64,000 nt of DNA from Chloroflexota bacterium (GTDB lineage Bacteria > Chloroflexota > UBA11872): assembly GCA_022824495.1 (NCBI GenBank), contig JAJDZU010000012.1:1-64000 (forward strand), read 5' to 3'. Positions 36,697 through 45,860 of this stretch are shown here, one piece after another (the stretch's first letter is position 1; each line of letters opens with the position of its first letter). The position numbers were made by a program, and so were the translations under genes. A model generated the notes under the pieces. It made no database searches. It was given only the letters and a program-made list of their open reading frames with translations, and was not told where the DNA came from.

Positions 36697-37473
36697 GGCG
36701 CTGGTGTAGCGGCTGAGGCCGATGCGCCAGAAGCGGGCGGCGGCGAGCAGGGCCACGACGCCGATGAGGGGCGCCAGCCAAATGGCGACGAGGGGTTCGC
36801 GGCCGGTGATGGTCTGGGCCGGGACGGTGGTGATGAAGGCGACGGGGAAGACGAAGGTCAGCAGCTGGCGCAGCCAGAAGGGGTAAATCTCAACGGGGTA
36901 GCGGCCAGTGTCGAAGAAGAGTTGGAAGATCATGGTGATGTTCTCGACGCGGACGAACCAGAAGACGAGGGTGGTGAGCGCCAGCCAGATCGAGAAAACG
37001 ATGGCGACGCCTCCGATCATGACACCTATGAAAATTGCGGCGACGCCGAACGTGATCTGAGCCTCCAGGCGGATGAGGCCGATGGCGATGATTGCTCCGC
37101 CCAGCATTACGTCGGCGACGTGCCAGACGACGAAGCGTCGAGTGCTGGAGAGGAGCAGCGAGGGGACGGGCTTGAGGAGGACGTAGTCGAAGGTGCCCTT
37201 GTGGACTTCCTCAACCACCTCGTTGAGGCTTGGGCTGAGGGCGGTCTGGACGATGCCCTGGACCAGGTAGTAGACGCCAAGCAGGACCATGGCCTGTTCG
37301 AGGCGCCAGCCGCTGAGTTCGCTGGTGTGGGAAAAGACGACCGCCAGGCCGCCGACCGCAACCCCGATGTTGATGACGCTACGGAAGAGGTTTCCGACGA
37401 GTTCGGCGCGGTAGGCGGTTTCCTTGAGGATGGCGGCCCGCAGGAAGGCCGAGACGATGCGGAGGATACGCAC
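36688..37473 (-). CDS. ABC-2 type exporter permease (second)
   Basis: The 261-aa product has six hydrophobic segments and the ABC-2 pattern, with the characteristic KGTFDYVLLKPVPSLLLSSTRR loop between helices 2 and 3 (DUF990-like). It pairs with the permease upstream (37476) and the ATPase (38279) to form a NatAB-type or daunorubicin-type exporter. The substrate is unknown. It is the third gene of the operon, 2 bp from the second. Confidence 0.86.
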   Translation of the reverse strand: MRILRIVSAFLRAAILKETAYRAELVGNLFRSVINIGVAVGGLAVVFSHTSELSGWRLEQAMVLLGVYYLVQGIVQTALSPSLNEVVEEVHKGTFDYVLLKPVPSLLLSSTRRFVVWHVADVMLGGAIIAIGLIRLEAQITFGVAAIFIGVMIGGVAIVFSIWLALTTLVFWFVRVENITMIFQLFFDTGRYPVEIYPFWLRQLLTFVFPVAFITTVPAQTITGREPLVAIWLAPLIGVVALLAAARFWRIGLSRYTSASS

Positions 37474-37475
37474 GG

Positions 37476-38282
37476 TCAGGCGCCCACGGCGGAGTACTGG
37501 CGGATGCCGGCGCGCCAGACCGCACGGACAACAAGCGCGGCGGCGATGAGCCAGGCGAATTGGATGGCGAAGCCGAGGGCTAGCTCGCCGGCGTCGAGGC
37601 GGTTGAGCAGGACCTCGATGGGGAAGCCAAGGGTGTAGCGCATGGGGAGGGCGGTGGCGAGGTTCTGGACGAAGCCGGGGAGAAGCTCGACCGGCGCGAC
37701 CTGGCCGCCGAGCAGGAAGGTGAGTCCGATCCAGATCTCCCAGAACGAGAACGAGCGGGTGGTCCAGAAAGCCAGAAGGGCGAAGGTGGTTCCGACGAGG
37801 AAGGAGAGAAGGGCGGCGACTACGAGTGCCACAAGGAAGAGCGCCACGCTGCCCGGGGTAACCGTGAACGAGGGTCGCAGGATGATCACCAGGCCGATCC
37901 AGACGGGGATGAGCAGCAGCATGCTGACGCTCTTGTAGGAGATGTTGCGGGCGGCGGCGACCCAGACGGGATGCATGGGGCGCAGGAGGTGGGGTGAAAG
38001 CTGGCCCTGCTGGATCATCGGGCCGAAGGTGTAGATCTCAATGGCCGCGGTGACGTGGGACACGAGCATGAAGGTCAGGTAGTAGGCCGCGAAGTCGCTG
38101 AGGCGCAGGCCGCCGACCTCGCCCTCACCGGCAATGGCGCCCCAGACGGCCAGGTAGACGATGGGGTGAACGACTTCCCAGAGCGAGTACAGGAACAGCA
38201 CGACCCGGTACTGGAACATGTCGGCCAGTTCGGCGCGGGTCAGGGCCAGCGCGCCGGCCAAGGCGGCGCGACGGATGGTCAA
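37476..38282 (-). CDS. ABC-2 type exporter permease (first)
   Basis: The 268-aa product has six hydrophobic segments and the ABC-2 loop QLSPHLLRPMHPVWVAAARNI, homologous in position to the loop of the second permease. Two different permeases with one ATPase form a heterodimeric exporter. Its ATG overlaps the ATPase stop (38279-38282, ATGA), coupling the two. Confidence 0.86.
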   Translation of the reverse strand: MTIRRAALAGALALTRAELADMFQYRVVLFLYSLWEVVHPIVYLAVWGAIAGEGEVGGLRLSDFAAYYLTFMLVSHVTAAIEIYTFGPMIQQGQLSPHLLRPMHPVWVAAARNISYKSVSMLLLIPVWIGLVIILRPSFTVTPGSVALFLVALVVAALLSFLVGTTFALLAFWTTRSFSFWEIWIGLTFLLGGQVAPVELLPGFVQNLATALPMRYTLGFPIEVLLNRLDAGELALGFAIQFAWLIAAALVVRAVWRAGIRQYSAVGA

Positions 38283-39262
38283 GGTCCTTCTCCGCGGAAG
38301 ACCTGTTCGATGACCTCCTCGAGGGGTGGGTCCTCGACGCTGAGATCGGCGATGGGGAGTTGGGTTAGCAGGCGTCCGGTGACTTCGGGGGCGTCATCCT
38401 TGCCGGCGCGGACGGTGACTTGGAGTCCCTCGACGCTGAGGATTTCGGCCTGGCCGTTGAGGTCGGGGAGATCGGCCTCACGCTCGAGGTGGACGGTGAT
38501 GGTCTTGTGGGGGGCGTAGCGTTGGACGAGGCCGTTGAGGGCGCCGTCGTAGAGCAACTGGCCTTGATCGATGACGATGACGCGGCGGGCCAGGGCCTTG
38601 ACGTCGGCCATGTAGTGGCTGGTGAGGAGGACGGTGGCGCCGGTCTCGGCGTTGTAGGCGGTGACAAATTCGCGGATGCGCTGCTGCATGGTGACGTCGA
38701 GGCCGATGGTGGGCTCGTCCAGGAAGAGCACGCGGGGCGTGTGCAGCAGGCCGGCGGCGAGTTCGACTTTCATGCGCTCGCCAAGGGATAGCTGGCGGAC
38801 GGGCTTGGTGAGGAGGTCGCCGAGGTCGAGCAGCTCGGTCAGCAGGTCGACGGTGCGCTTATAGACGGCGTCGTCGATGCCGAAGACGGCCTTGTTGACG
38901 AGGAACGAGTCGGCGGCGGGGAGGTCCCAGAAGAGTTGCTGGCGCTGGCCCATGATGAGGGTGATGCGGGAGAGGTACTCGGCGCGGCGGTCCCAGGGGG
39001 TGAAGCCAAGGACGTCGACCTGGCCGTCGGTGGGGTGCAGCAGGCCGCTGAGGACTTTGAGGGCGGTGGTTTTGCCGGCGCCGTTGGGGCCTAGGAAGCC
39101 GACGACTTCGCCGCGGTCGACCTCGAAGGAGATGCCGTCGACGGCGCGGACGAGGCGGTGCTTGCGGCGGATGACGCTGCGGAAGGAGGCGCGGAGTCCG
39201 CCGGCGCGTTCGGGGACGACGTAGTGCTTGACGAGGTCGCGGACGGAGACGTCGGGGGGCAT
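38279..39262 (-). CDS. ABC exporter ATP-binding subunit
   Basis: The 327-aa product has Walker A GPNGAGKTT, signature LSLGERMK, Walker B VLFLDEPTIGLD and a switch His in LLTSHYMAD. A C-terminal regulatory tail (about 240-327) of the NatA/DrrA type follows. It energises the two permeases downstream. The start is ATG 39262; the 677 bp upstream carry no gene but a strong AT-rich palindrome at 39371. Confidence 0.9.
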   Translation of the reverse strand: MPPDVSVRDLVKHYVVPERAGGLRASFRSVIRRKHRLVRAVDGISFEVDRGEVVGFLGPNGAGKTTALKVLSGLLHPTDGQVDVLGFTPWDRRAEYLSRITLIMGQRQQLFWDLPAADSFLVNKAVFGIDDAVYKRTVDLLTELLDLGDLLTKPVRQLSLGERMKVELAAGLLHTPRVLFLDEPTIGLDVTMQQRIREFVTAYNAETGATVLLTSHYMADVKALARRVIVIDQGQLLYDGALNGLVQRYAPHKTITVHLEREADLPDLNGQAEILSVEGLQVTVRAGKDDAPEVTGRLLTQLPIADLSVEDPPLEEVIEQVFRGEGP

Positions 39263-39939
39263 GCGTTCAGCCTAGCGGGGCATTGCGTGGTGGCAATGCC
39301 GGAGACCGCCCGGGCTCGGGGCCAGTGTAAGGGCGGGGAGGGGGGCGGAATGGGTGGTCTCGCGCGCATTAAGAGTTTTTTCCAAAAAACTCTTGAGGTG
39401 CGGCGGGGTGCATTTTGGCGGGGTTTGGGGCGTGGTGGGGCGGGACGAATTTGGGGGTTTCGGGTCGTGCCGGGCTCGGGACGGGGCGGCTGGCGGGGGC
39501 GTAGGGGCGGTTGACGAATTCGACGCGGACGGGCTGGGGCTGACGGTGCGTGGTGAGGGGCGTGGCGGGAGAGGGGGCGAAGGGAGCGGGAAGGGGATGC
39601 GGTTGAGGGTGAGCAGGGAGCGGAGCAGGCGGAAGAGCAGACGGATTGTGATCAGGGGACTGGACGGCCCGGCAAGGACGGTCGAATCAGGCGCTGGGGA
39701 CGGTGGAGTGGGGATCAGGGGGACCTCCAGTGAGGGTTGCAATGCGGTCTTCCGCTAGTGTACACTTGCTGCATACGAGGGGCAAGTTTCAGGGGGAAGC
39801 CGGGGTATCAGCAACGCGGTGGCCAGTGGGTCGGGGGGCGACGACGCCTGGCACCCCGGGTCCCGGGCGCGTGGTGCATGGGAGCGATGGGGAGCGCCGG
39901 GTCGGCTGCGCGGGGGAGCCGATGCAGGCGGGGTGGGTG
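39263..39939. other. gene-free region with an AT-rich perfect palindrome
   Basis: No coding frame in 39263-39939 looks real; those present are Pro/Ser-rich antisense products. At 39371-39394 is AAGAGTTTTTT, CC, AAAAAACTCTT: a perfect 11-bp inverted repeat with a 2-nt centre, very AT-rich in a GC-rich strip. It lies about 110 bp upstream of the ABC ATPase gene and could be an operator for that operon or a bidirectional terminator. Confidence 0.6.
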
Positions 39940-40428
39940 TCAGCGCAGGGTGGGCAGGGCGTCTTCGGCGGCGGGCGCCGGGGACTGCAGGAGACGGATC
40001 AAGGCGGAGCCGGTGATGGCGGCGTGAAGCGTGGCGCCCACAAAGCCGGTTGCGATGTTGATGGTTGTCAGGCTGGGTTCCTGGCCGATGACGTCACTAA
40101 CGATCGAAAGCGCCACGCCGGCTACGAATCCACCCACGACGGTGCCGGCGACCATGCCGAGACAGGTCGCGGGCACCCACCAGAAGGCCCGAAGCACCTG
40201 CCGCCGCAGGACCAGCCACTGAAGCGTTCCGAGCAGGATTCCGACTCCGAGCGCGGTCAGAAGAAACGTGGCTACGAATACTCCGTGGACCCCAAATGCC
40301 GCATAGACGGAGGCATTCACGTAGGTGCTGGCAAACGAACCGAGAACTCCGCCGACACCGCCGGCCACGATCCACCAGCCGGGCTGGGTGAGGCGCCGAC
40401 GCAACACGAATGCCTGCAGTACCGCCAC
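39940..40428 (-). CDS. small integral membrane protein, possibly 5'-incomplete
   Basis: From GTG 40428 the 162-aa product has about four transmembrane helices rich in Gly/Ala/Val (for example WWIVAGGVGGVLGSFAS and GVFVATFLLTALGVGILLGTL). The family is not recognised. The frame stays open to 40603 and reads like protein there (YFDWPLWFAWIAATT, ALAEIVFLVLF), with no ATG, GTG or TTG before the stop at 40604-40606. The true start is therefore lost, or an unusual start is used. Confidence 0.55.
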   Translation of the reverse strand: MAVLQAFVLRRRLTQPGWWIVAGGVGGVLGSFASTYVNASVYAAFGVHGVFVATFLLTALGVGILLGTLQWLVLRRQVLRAFWWVPATCLGMVAGTVVGGFVAGVALSIVSDVIGQEPSLTTINIATGFVGATLHAAITGSALIRLLQSPAPAAEDALPTLR

Positions 40429-40787
40429 AAAGACCCCGATCCCCGGGTCGCCCCTTAGCCAGGCGACGATGGCGAACGTGTCGAAAAGGACCAGGAAGAC
40501 GATCTCGGCCAGGGCCCAACCGCCGGTGGTGGCCGCGATCCAGGCGAACCAGAGCGGCCAGTCGAAGTACCGACCGCGGTACGACGAGCGGATGGGTGTT
40601 TGGGCGGGGTTATCGGAGATTCGTGGCCTCCCAGCGGCGATGGATCACTGGCGTGCGGCCGTCGCGGCGGAGTCTAGGTTCTCGGCTTCGATACGACTGG
40701 TTCGGCCGGCGGCTGAGGGGCTGGCAGGGGCACCTGGACCTGGGGCCGGCGCTGGGGGCGGCGACCCGGGCTTTGGCGGCGCGGTGG

Positions 40788-41117
40788 TCAGGCGGCGTCG
40801 TTGCGGCGGTCGGGGTCGGCGAAGAGGCCTTCGATGGCGCCTTCGAGGCGGGCCGTGCGCTCGGTGAGCGCCTGGACGTCCTGGCGCAGGCGCTGATTGT
40901 CGCTGCGGACTTCCTCACGAAAGGTCTGCATGTCGGCGCGGACTTCGGCGCGCAGGCGTTGACTGTCGGCACGGACTTCTTCACGCAGGCGCTGATTGTC
41001 GGCGCGAAGTTCGGCTAAGCCCCGGTCCGTGTGGGCGCGGCCGTCGCGCCAGATGGCCACAATCAGCCCGGCCAGGGTCGCGCTCATGGCCAGGATTCCG
41101 ATGAGTTCCGGGGTCAT
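40788..41117 (-). CDS. small membrane protein with 11-residue coiled-coil repeats
   Basis: The 109-aa product has an N-terminal transmembrane helix (about 5-23) and four tandem 11-residue units, RADNQRLREEV and three variants, forming a hendecad coiled coil (about 37-85). The DNA repeat has a 33-bp period. The C-terminus ends in a short acidic stretch. ATG 41117 is chosen; the frame to 41399 is Pro/Arg-rich and rejected. Function unknown; such proteins often tether partners near the membrane. Confidence 0.7.
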   Translation of the reverse strand: MTPELIGILAMSATLAGLIVAIWRDGRAHTDRGLAELRADNQRLREEVRADSQRLRAEVRADMQTFREEVRSDNQRLRQDVQALTERTARLEGAIEGLFADPDRRNDAA

Positions 41118-41322
41118 TGGGCGGCTCCCATGGATGCGTCTGCAGAAGTACGGTCCGCCCGAGTCGGAGCCTAGCAGGGGGCGCCGGTGGGTTGCGGTTG
41201 GTGAGTACGGGTGGCGGCACAGGACGCCTGGCGGCGTGCGCGAAGGGTGGCAGATTGGTCGGCAGGTGACATTAGGGTGTCGAATCTGACTTGCCGGGAG
41301 GGTCGGTCGCCTGCCCGCCGTC

Positions 41323-42552
41323 TCAGGCGGCGAGTTGGTCGGACGTTGGTCTGTGCGTGTGCGCTCGGACCTTGTGGGCCAGGTTCTTGACACGCTCAAG
41401 GATCGCGTCTGGCTCTCCCTGCAGGTCCAGGACGGTGACTTCGATGCGCTTGCCTGCTTCCGGGATGTCGTAGGTGACCGGATAGATTCGGTCCTGATCG
41501 TCGTGGGCGTAGATCAGGAGGGCGCTGGGCAGGCCGGCGGCGACGGCGTAGGCGAGGGCCTGGTAGATGTCGTGGTTTTGGGCGCCGTGGACGGTGGTGC
41601 GCTTGTACTTGGCGTCGCCGACGAAGACGCAGCGGTTGCCTTGCCACCAGGAGATGTCGGGCTTCAGATTAATTCTGCCGTGTGTGTCCAGCCGGAGGTC
41701 GTGGCGGTGGGCCTCCTGGGGAAAGCTGTAGTCGCTGAGTCCCAGCGCTTCGCGTAGTGCGACGACCACGAAGTCTTCGAAAACCTGGTTCATGTCGATC
41801 AGGAATGAGGCGGATTCGACTTTGCCGGCGGCCAGTTCGACCGTGGCTGACTTGAGGATGAGTCGGGCGAGGGCCAGGGCGGGCTGGTAGTGGGCGTTGA
41901 GGGGGTTGATCGGGAGTTCTGGTAGATCGGTGGGTCGGTAATCGACGTCCGAGATGTTGGCAAAAGCGGCTCGCATGGCACTTAGCAATGGCCGCGTTCG
42001 CGGGGAGCGCTGCGGCAGCCAGGACAGACGGCGGTTCGCGGCCTTGAGGAGGCGGTTGGGTGGGATGTCGGGCGTGAATTCGTCGTACCTGACCTCAATT
42101 GGTACCGCGATGCCGTAGCGCCGGCGCAATTGATCCTCGATGCGAATGCGTCCACGGACGACGCTCAACGTTTCTTCGTGAGTCAGATAGCCCTGCAGAA
42201 GGCCACGCCCTGTTGCCTGGCGAACCGCGGCGTGGAACAGGTGGACCATTGCCTCCACCAATTCGGTCGACCGATCGAGGTCGGCAACCTCGGTGTTGAG
42301 CTTGAAGACACGGAGCGCGTAGGAGGCCAGGAATAGGACGCGGTCGATGGGGAGTTTGGGTTTGATTTCGACGGTGAGGTCGGGGAGGCGGACAACGCCG
42401 ACCTTTGATCCCGGACGCAGATCCCATCGCCCCGCTTCAGATGCAGGGGATACGTCAACGGAGGGGGCGCTCTGTCGAAGGGCGTGAAGCTGGCGGGCGG
42501 TGAGGCGGACGCTCTCGCGGGTCTGGTGCTCAGCTAGATGGAGACGCCGCAT
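41323..42552 (-). CDS. mcrC: McrC, subunit of a 5-methylcytosine-dependent restriction system
   Basis: The 409-aa product has the McrC N-terminal fold (RLPDLTVEIKPKLPIDRVLFLASYALRV) and the PD-(D/E)xK nuclease core at the end: INLKPDISWWQ with the Asp, then CVFVGDAKYK giving D-x-K. McrC cuts DNA in complex with McrB. ATG 42552 gives a 23-bp overlap with the mcrB stop; a TTG at 42588 is less likely. It lies downstream of mcrB in one operon. Confidence 0.92.
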   Translation of the reverse strand: MRRLHLAEHQTRESVRLTARQLHALRQSAPSVDVSPASEAGRWDLRPGSKVGVVRLPDLTVEIKPKLPIDRVLFLASYALRVFKLNTEVADLDRSTELVEAMVHLFHAAVRQATGRGLLQGYLTHEETLSVVRGRIRIEDQLRRRYGIAVPIEVRYDEFTPDIPPNRLLKAANRRLSWLPQRSPRTRPLLSAMRAAFANISDVDYRPTDLPELPINPLNAHYQPALALARLILKSATVELAAGKVESASFLIDMNQVFEDFVVVALREALGLSDYSFPQEAHRHDLRLDTHGRINLKPDISWWQGNRCVFVGDAKYKRTTVHGAQNHDIYQALAYAVAAGLPSALLIYAHDDQDRIYPVTYDIPEAGKRIEVTVLDLQGEPDAILERVKNLAHKVRAHTHRPTSDQLAA

Positions 42553-45139
42553 CGTCGTCCGTGTCTGCACCGGCGTCGGGTGGCTCAATCTCGGCGCGAA
42601 GCGTGGCGAGATTGAACTCCGACAGACGTTCTTCCTGCCCGAAGAGTTGCTCCTCGATGTAGGGGAGGATCGAGTGATTCCAAATGAGGTCTACCCACTC
42701 CTCGTCAAGGTCTTTGCGCATGAAGTGGCTGGGGCCGATGGCCAGGTGGCGGTCGGCGAGTTTGGCGTTGGCGTGCTCGAGGAGGTCTGCTGCCCACCGG
42801 AGCGAGGGCTTTTCTCTTTCGAGCCAGCGGTCCAGCAGCCCGTCCACTGGCGGTTGATCAGGGAAGAACGGGACAAAGTGGAATCGGCGGCGGAGGGCAG
42901 CGTCCACCAGGGCGATGGAGCGGTCAGCGGTGTTCATGGTGGCGATGAACCAGAGGTTCTTCGGGAGCGTGAACGGGACGTCGGAGTACTGGAGCGACAT
43001 CTTGCGGTCTCGGTATTCGAGGAGGAAGTACAGTTCGCCGAATACGCGAGCGACGTTGCCGCGATTGATTTCGTCGATGATCAGGACGTGCGTTTCGTGG
43101 GGAATGGCGCTTGCTTTGTCAGCGATGCGCTTGAGGGGGCCTTCGCGAAGTTTGAATCCCGGGCGGCCGTTCTGGTCTGCCGGGCGGAAGCCTTCGACGA
43201 AGTCCTCGTAGGCGTAGGAGGGGTGGAACTGGACGAGGTCGGTGTGGCCGTTGGCACCGGCGAAGTGGTGGGCTAGTTCCAGGGCGACGTAGGTCTTGCC
43301 GGTTCCAGGCGGGCCGTAGAAGACGATCTGGCGTTTGTCTTGGAGGAGACGCTGGATGGTGCGGAGGTGATCCGTGTCCCAGAAGAGCCGGTGAGCGAGG
43401 GCCTCGAGGGACTCTGGTGTCACAGTGAGCGAGAAGGTGAGTTCGGCACTTTGCGCGTCCTCATCCATTGCCATGTAGGTATAGGTAGTGGCCGATTGTG
43501 CTGCAGCCGGCGTACCGCTCACCGTGCGGGCGATTGGATCAAACGTCATCCCCGATGGGAGTGCTGGCGTGACCGAGTAGGTCGGCAGCCCAATACCTCC
43601 CGTGGCGGAAGGCATGTGTAGCGTCTTCATCAGGCGGTTCTGCGAAAGCACTTGATCAGGCAAAGCATGTTCGAGTTCCAGAGGAGGAGGAGCACCACGC
43701 TCCCGAAATCGAACAAATGCATGCTGTTCGACCTCAGGGATTATTTTCTTGAAGACGTCCGAGTGGACGGTCCAGAGAACTGACTGAGCGTCTAGACGGT
43801 CTCGCAACGGAAGCCGATGCGCCCTCGCCTCTTCTAGTATTGCGTCCAACAGATTCAATGCATTGCAGTAGGTCGTTGCTTCATCCGCACCCTCAGCCGG
43901 CGGTTCGAAGCCGGTCAAACTGTAACCCTTCTGGAAAAGAGTGGCCATGAAAATAGGGTATTTCTTAGGATCAATTGCCATTGCCAGAAATGATATGAGT
44001 CTCAGCCGCGTCCCAATGCCACTAACTGCGTCAGCCGGGAGTCGCAAAGAGAATTCTCGAATCGCAGATTCGATATCCGTCTGCTTGATCCACAGCTCCT
44101 GAAGTGCTTCCTTTGCGTCCTCCGAATGCTCGCTACACCAATCCAATAGTCGGGAATGCGAGTAGTGGATCGTGAGGTTATTCTTGGGATGCTGAATAGA
44201 TTTCTTTAGTTTGGTGAGCCAATCGTCATCGCCGTATTGAATAGCCGACATTGCTTTCCGAGTATAGCTCGCAATCTCAACCTTGTAGTCAATCTCTAGA
44301 TCCGCGAAAGTCGGATGTTCTGCAAAACGGGATCCCCAACGAACAAACCGTTCCAGATCCGTCATGCTGGTGTCCCATACAAATCTCTTATTATCATCGT
44401 AGAAGTGAAAGCCCTCGCCATAGGCCTCTTTCAGCTGACTGCGAATCTCTAGCAAGTCCTTGTCTATACCACCGTCCTGTGGGATCAATTGGTTGGAAAA
44501 GGACTCCAAAATATCACGCTTGTTTCTCATAGAAGTGATAGGTTCGAAGTGGCTTGGATGGACCAAATGTAGTAGCGCATTCTTTTGCGTCGAGGCATAG
44601 GGGAAGTCAATCAAATCAATGTCGTCTTTGAATTTCCAAGGATCGGAGAGTGCGTTGGTTCTACGCTCCTCAGATTGCTCTTTAGAGCGCTGGGAGAACT
44701 CAATGATCACACGAATACTCGCATATATTTGACCAAGAGCGGGACCCAAATCGATTAGACCTGCATCAAGAGCACTGTCGAGTTGACCTGGAATTGATAT
44801 ATGCGGCCTTGTCCAGGCAAGAACACTGTCAATTCTGGCTCGCTTCGTGGCCTGCGGTATTTTGCCCGGCCATATAATCAAGTAATAGACATATAGAACT
44901 TCAGCGGCGAGTTGAATGGTCGCGTGGGGCGCGTCGGCCAACTGGTCTGCAAATTTCTGGATGAATCCTCTTCCCGAGGTGTCAGGATTTCCGACAAAGC
45001 GTAGGTGGAGATCGCTGAGGTTTTCTGTCGACCAGATTGATTCGCCAGGGGTAAAGAGAGAATCATCGCGGTGCAGCGCGCTCTCCACCCAGCGTTCCGC
45101 AACCTCGTAAACGGGCTCGTGCCCAGCAACTCGCGCCAT
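42530..45139 (-). CDS. mcrB: McrB-type AAA+ GTPase with Ig-like domain
   Basis: The 869-aa product is larger than E. coli McrB (about 460 aa). Residues 1-485 form an N-terminal part with a KYPIFMATLFQKG...RDRLDAQSVLW segment seen in other McrB-like proteins, probably reading the modified DNA. About 492-574 resemble a bacterial Ig-like domain (YSVTPALPSGMTFDPIARTV then SGTPAA). Then comes the AAA+ GTPase with Walker A GPPGTGKT (609-616), VLIIDEINRGN and MNTADRS. The N-terminal coding DNA is AT-rich (24-26 G+C per 60 at 43921 and 44701), the C-terminal coding DNA GC-rich (38 per 60 at 42841), so the gene seems to be a mosaic. Confidence 0.88.
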   Translation of the reverse strand: MARVAGHEPVYEVAERWVESALHRDDSLFTPGESIWSTENLSDLHLRFVGNPDTSGRGFIQKFADQLADAPHATIQLAAEVLYVYYLIIWPGKIPQATKRARIDSVLAWTRPHISIPGQLDSALDAGLIDLGPALGQIYASIRVIIEFSQRSKEQSEERRTNALSDPWKFKDDIDLIDFPYASTQKNALLHLVHPSHFEPITSMRNKRDILESFSNQLIPQDGGIDKDLLEIRSQLKEAYGEGFHFYDDNKRFVWDTSMTDLERFVRWGSRFAEHPTFADLEIDYKVEIASYTRKAMSAIQYGDDDWLTKLKKSIQHPKNNLTIHYSHSRLLDWCSEHSEDAKEALQELWIKQTDIESAIREFSLRLPADAVSGIGTRLRLISFLAMAIDPKKYPIFMATLFQKGYSLTGFEPPAEGADEATTYCNALNLLDAILEEARAHRLPLRDRLDAQSVLWTVHSDVFKKIIPEVEQHAFVRFRERGAPPPLELEHALPDQVLSQNRLMKTLHMPSATGGIGLPTYSVTPALPSGMTFDPIARTVSGTPAAAQSATTYTYMAMDEDAQSAELTFSLTVTPESLEALAHRLFWDTDHLRTIQRLLQDKRQIVFYGPPGTGKTYVALELAHHFAGANGHTDLVQFHPSYAYEDFVEGFRPADQNGRPGFKLREGPLKRIADKASAIPHETHVLIIDEINRGNVARVFGELYFLLEYRDRKMSLQYSDVPFTLPKNLWFIATMNTADRSIALVDAALRRRFHFVPFFPDQPPVDGLLDRWLEREKPSLRWAADLLEHANAKLADRHLAIGPSHFMRKDLDEEWVDLIWNHSILPYIEEQLFGQEERLSEFNLATLRAEIEPPDAGADTDDDAASPSS

Positions 45140-45339
45140 CGTGATCCGCCCTCACTGTTGGCGTGGCGATGATACGTCGGCCGATGGGAAGCAGGGATTG
45201 CGCCATGGGCAGTGCGCTCACGAACATGAGGGGTCCCGCGTATGGGGCCGGAGGTCGGGCCAATGATGCTGACGCGCTCGACGCTCGTGGTCATACTTGC
45301 CCGCTATGGCTTGAGCCGGGTATCGAGGGCTGTCGGAGC

Positions 45340-45630
45340 TCACCAGGCCTCCGCCATTGACGGAGAGACACGAGGAGTTTCAGGCGCCTGCGCTTGGCCC
45401 TCGTCGTTGGCGTGGACCCAGACGGCGCTGGTGGGGATGCGGGTGTGGTGGATGGAGGGTTCGCCGAATTGGACGGCTGGATCGGGCAGGATGCCGGGTT
45501 GGGGCGACCAATTGGCGGCCACGTGACCGGAGAATCTCAGGCCGCTGACGGGAATCAGGTAGTCCTTGACGATGGACATGGCGAGTTGTCCGTGCCCTCT
45601 GCGTTGGCGGTCCCAGCCCGTGCCCAGAAC
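45340..45630 (-). pseudogene. inverted remnant of a DUF433 antitoxin
   Basis: From ATG 45579, and for about 15 residues before it, this minus-strand frame aligns to residues of the intact DUF433 gene on the plus strand at 45861-46496: LAMSIVKDYLIPVSGLRFSG with YAMDLLVPYLNRVDHYPGLTF, then the DUF433 core, here FGEPSIHHTRIPTSAVW against FGAPCVEHTRIQTEVLW. Homology stops after VWVHANDEG, so the C-terminal helix and most of the N-terminus are lost. It is a divergent, inverted fragment of the same family. The rest of 45140-45705 shows no intact gene. Confidence 0.6.
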
Positions 45631-45860
45631 TCCCGATAGGTGACTTCCGGTCTTCCGTCGACTGACGGCCGAAAGCGTGACATGCGTGGTATTGCAGGCT
45701 TTGGGATGGCGGTGATAGAACTGAGGGTGACCGAGGGCCCCTGGGAGACGAACTGATCGAGACGCTGGCACCGGCGCGTTCGGGGTTTGACCTGAGTGAG
45801 GGTGCGTACACCATCCAGGATGTCTCCCTGTACCTGAGGGCAACGACCCCGGCGGAATGT

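Noticed and set aside
39272-39742. 156-codon minus-strand frame in the gap before the ABC exporter
   Set aside because: Pro/Ser/Thr-rich, no domain, crosses the AT-rich palindrome; composition suggests non-coding.
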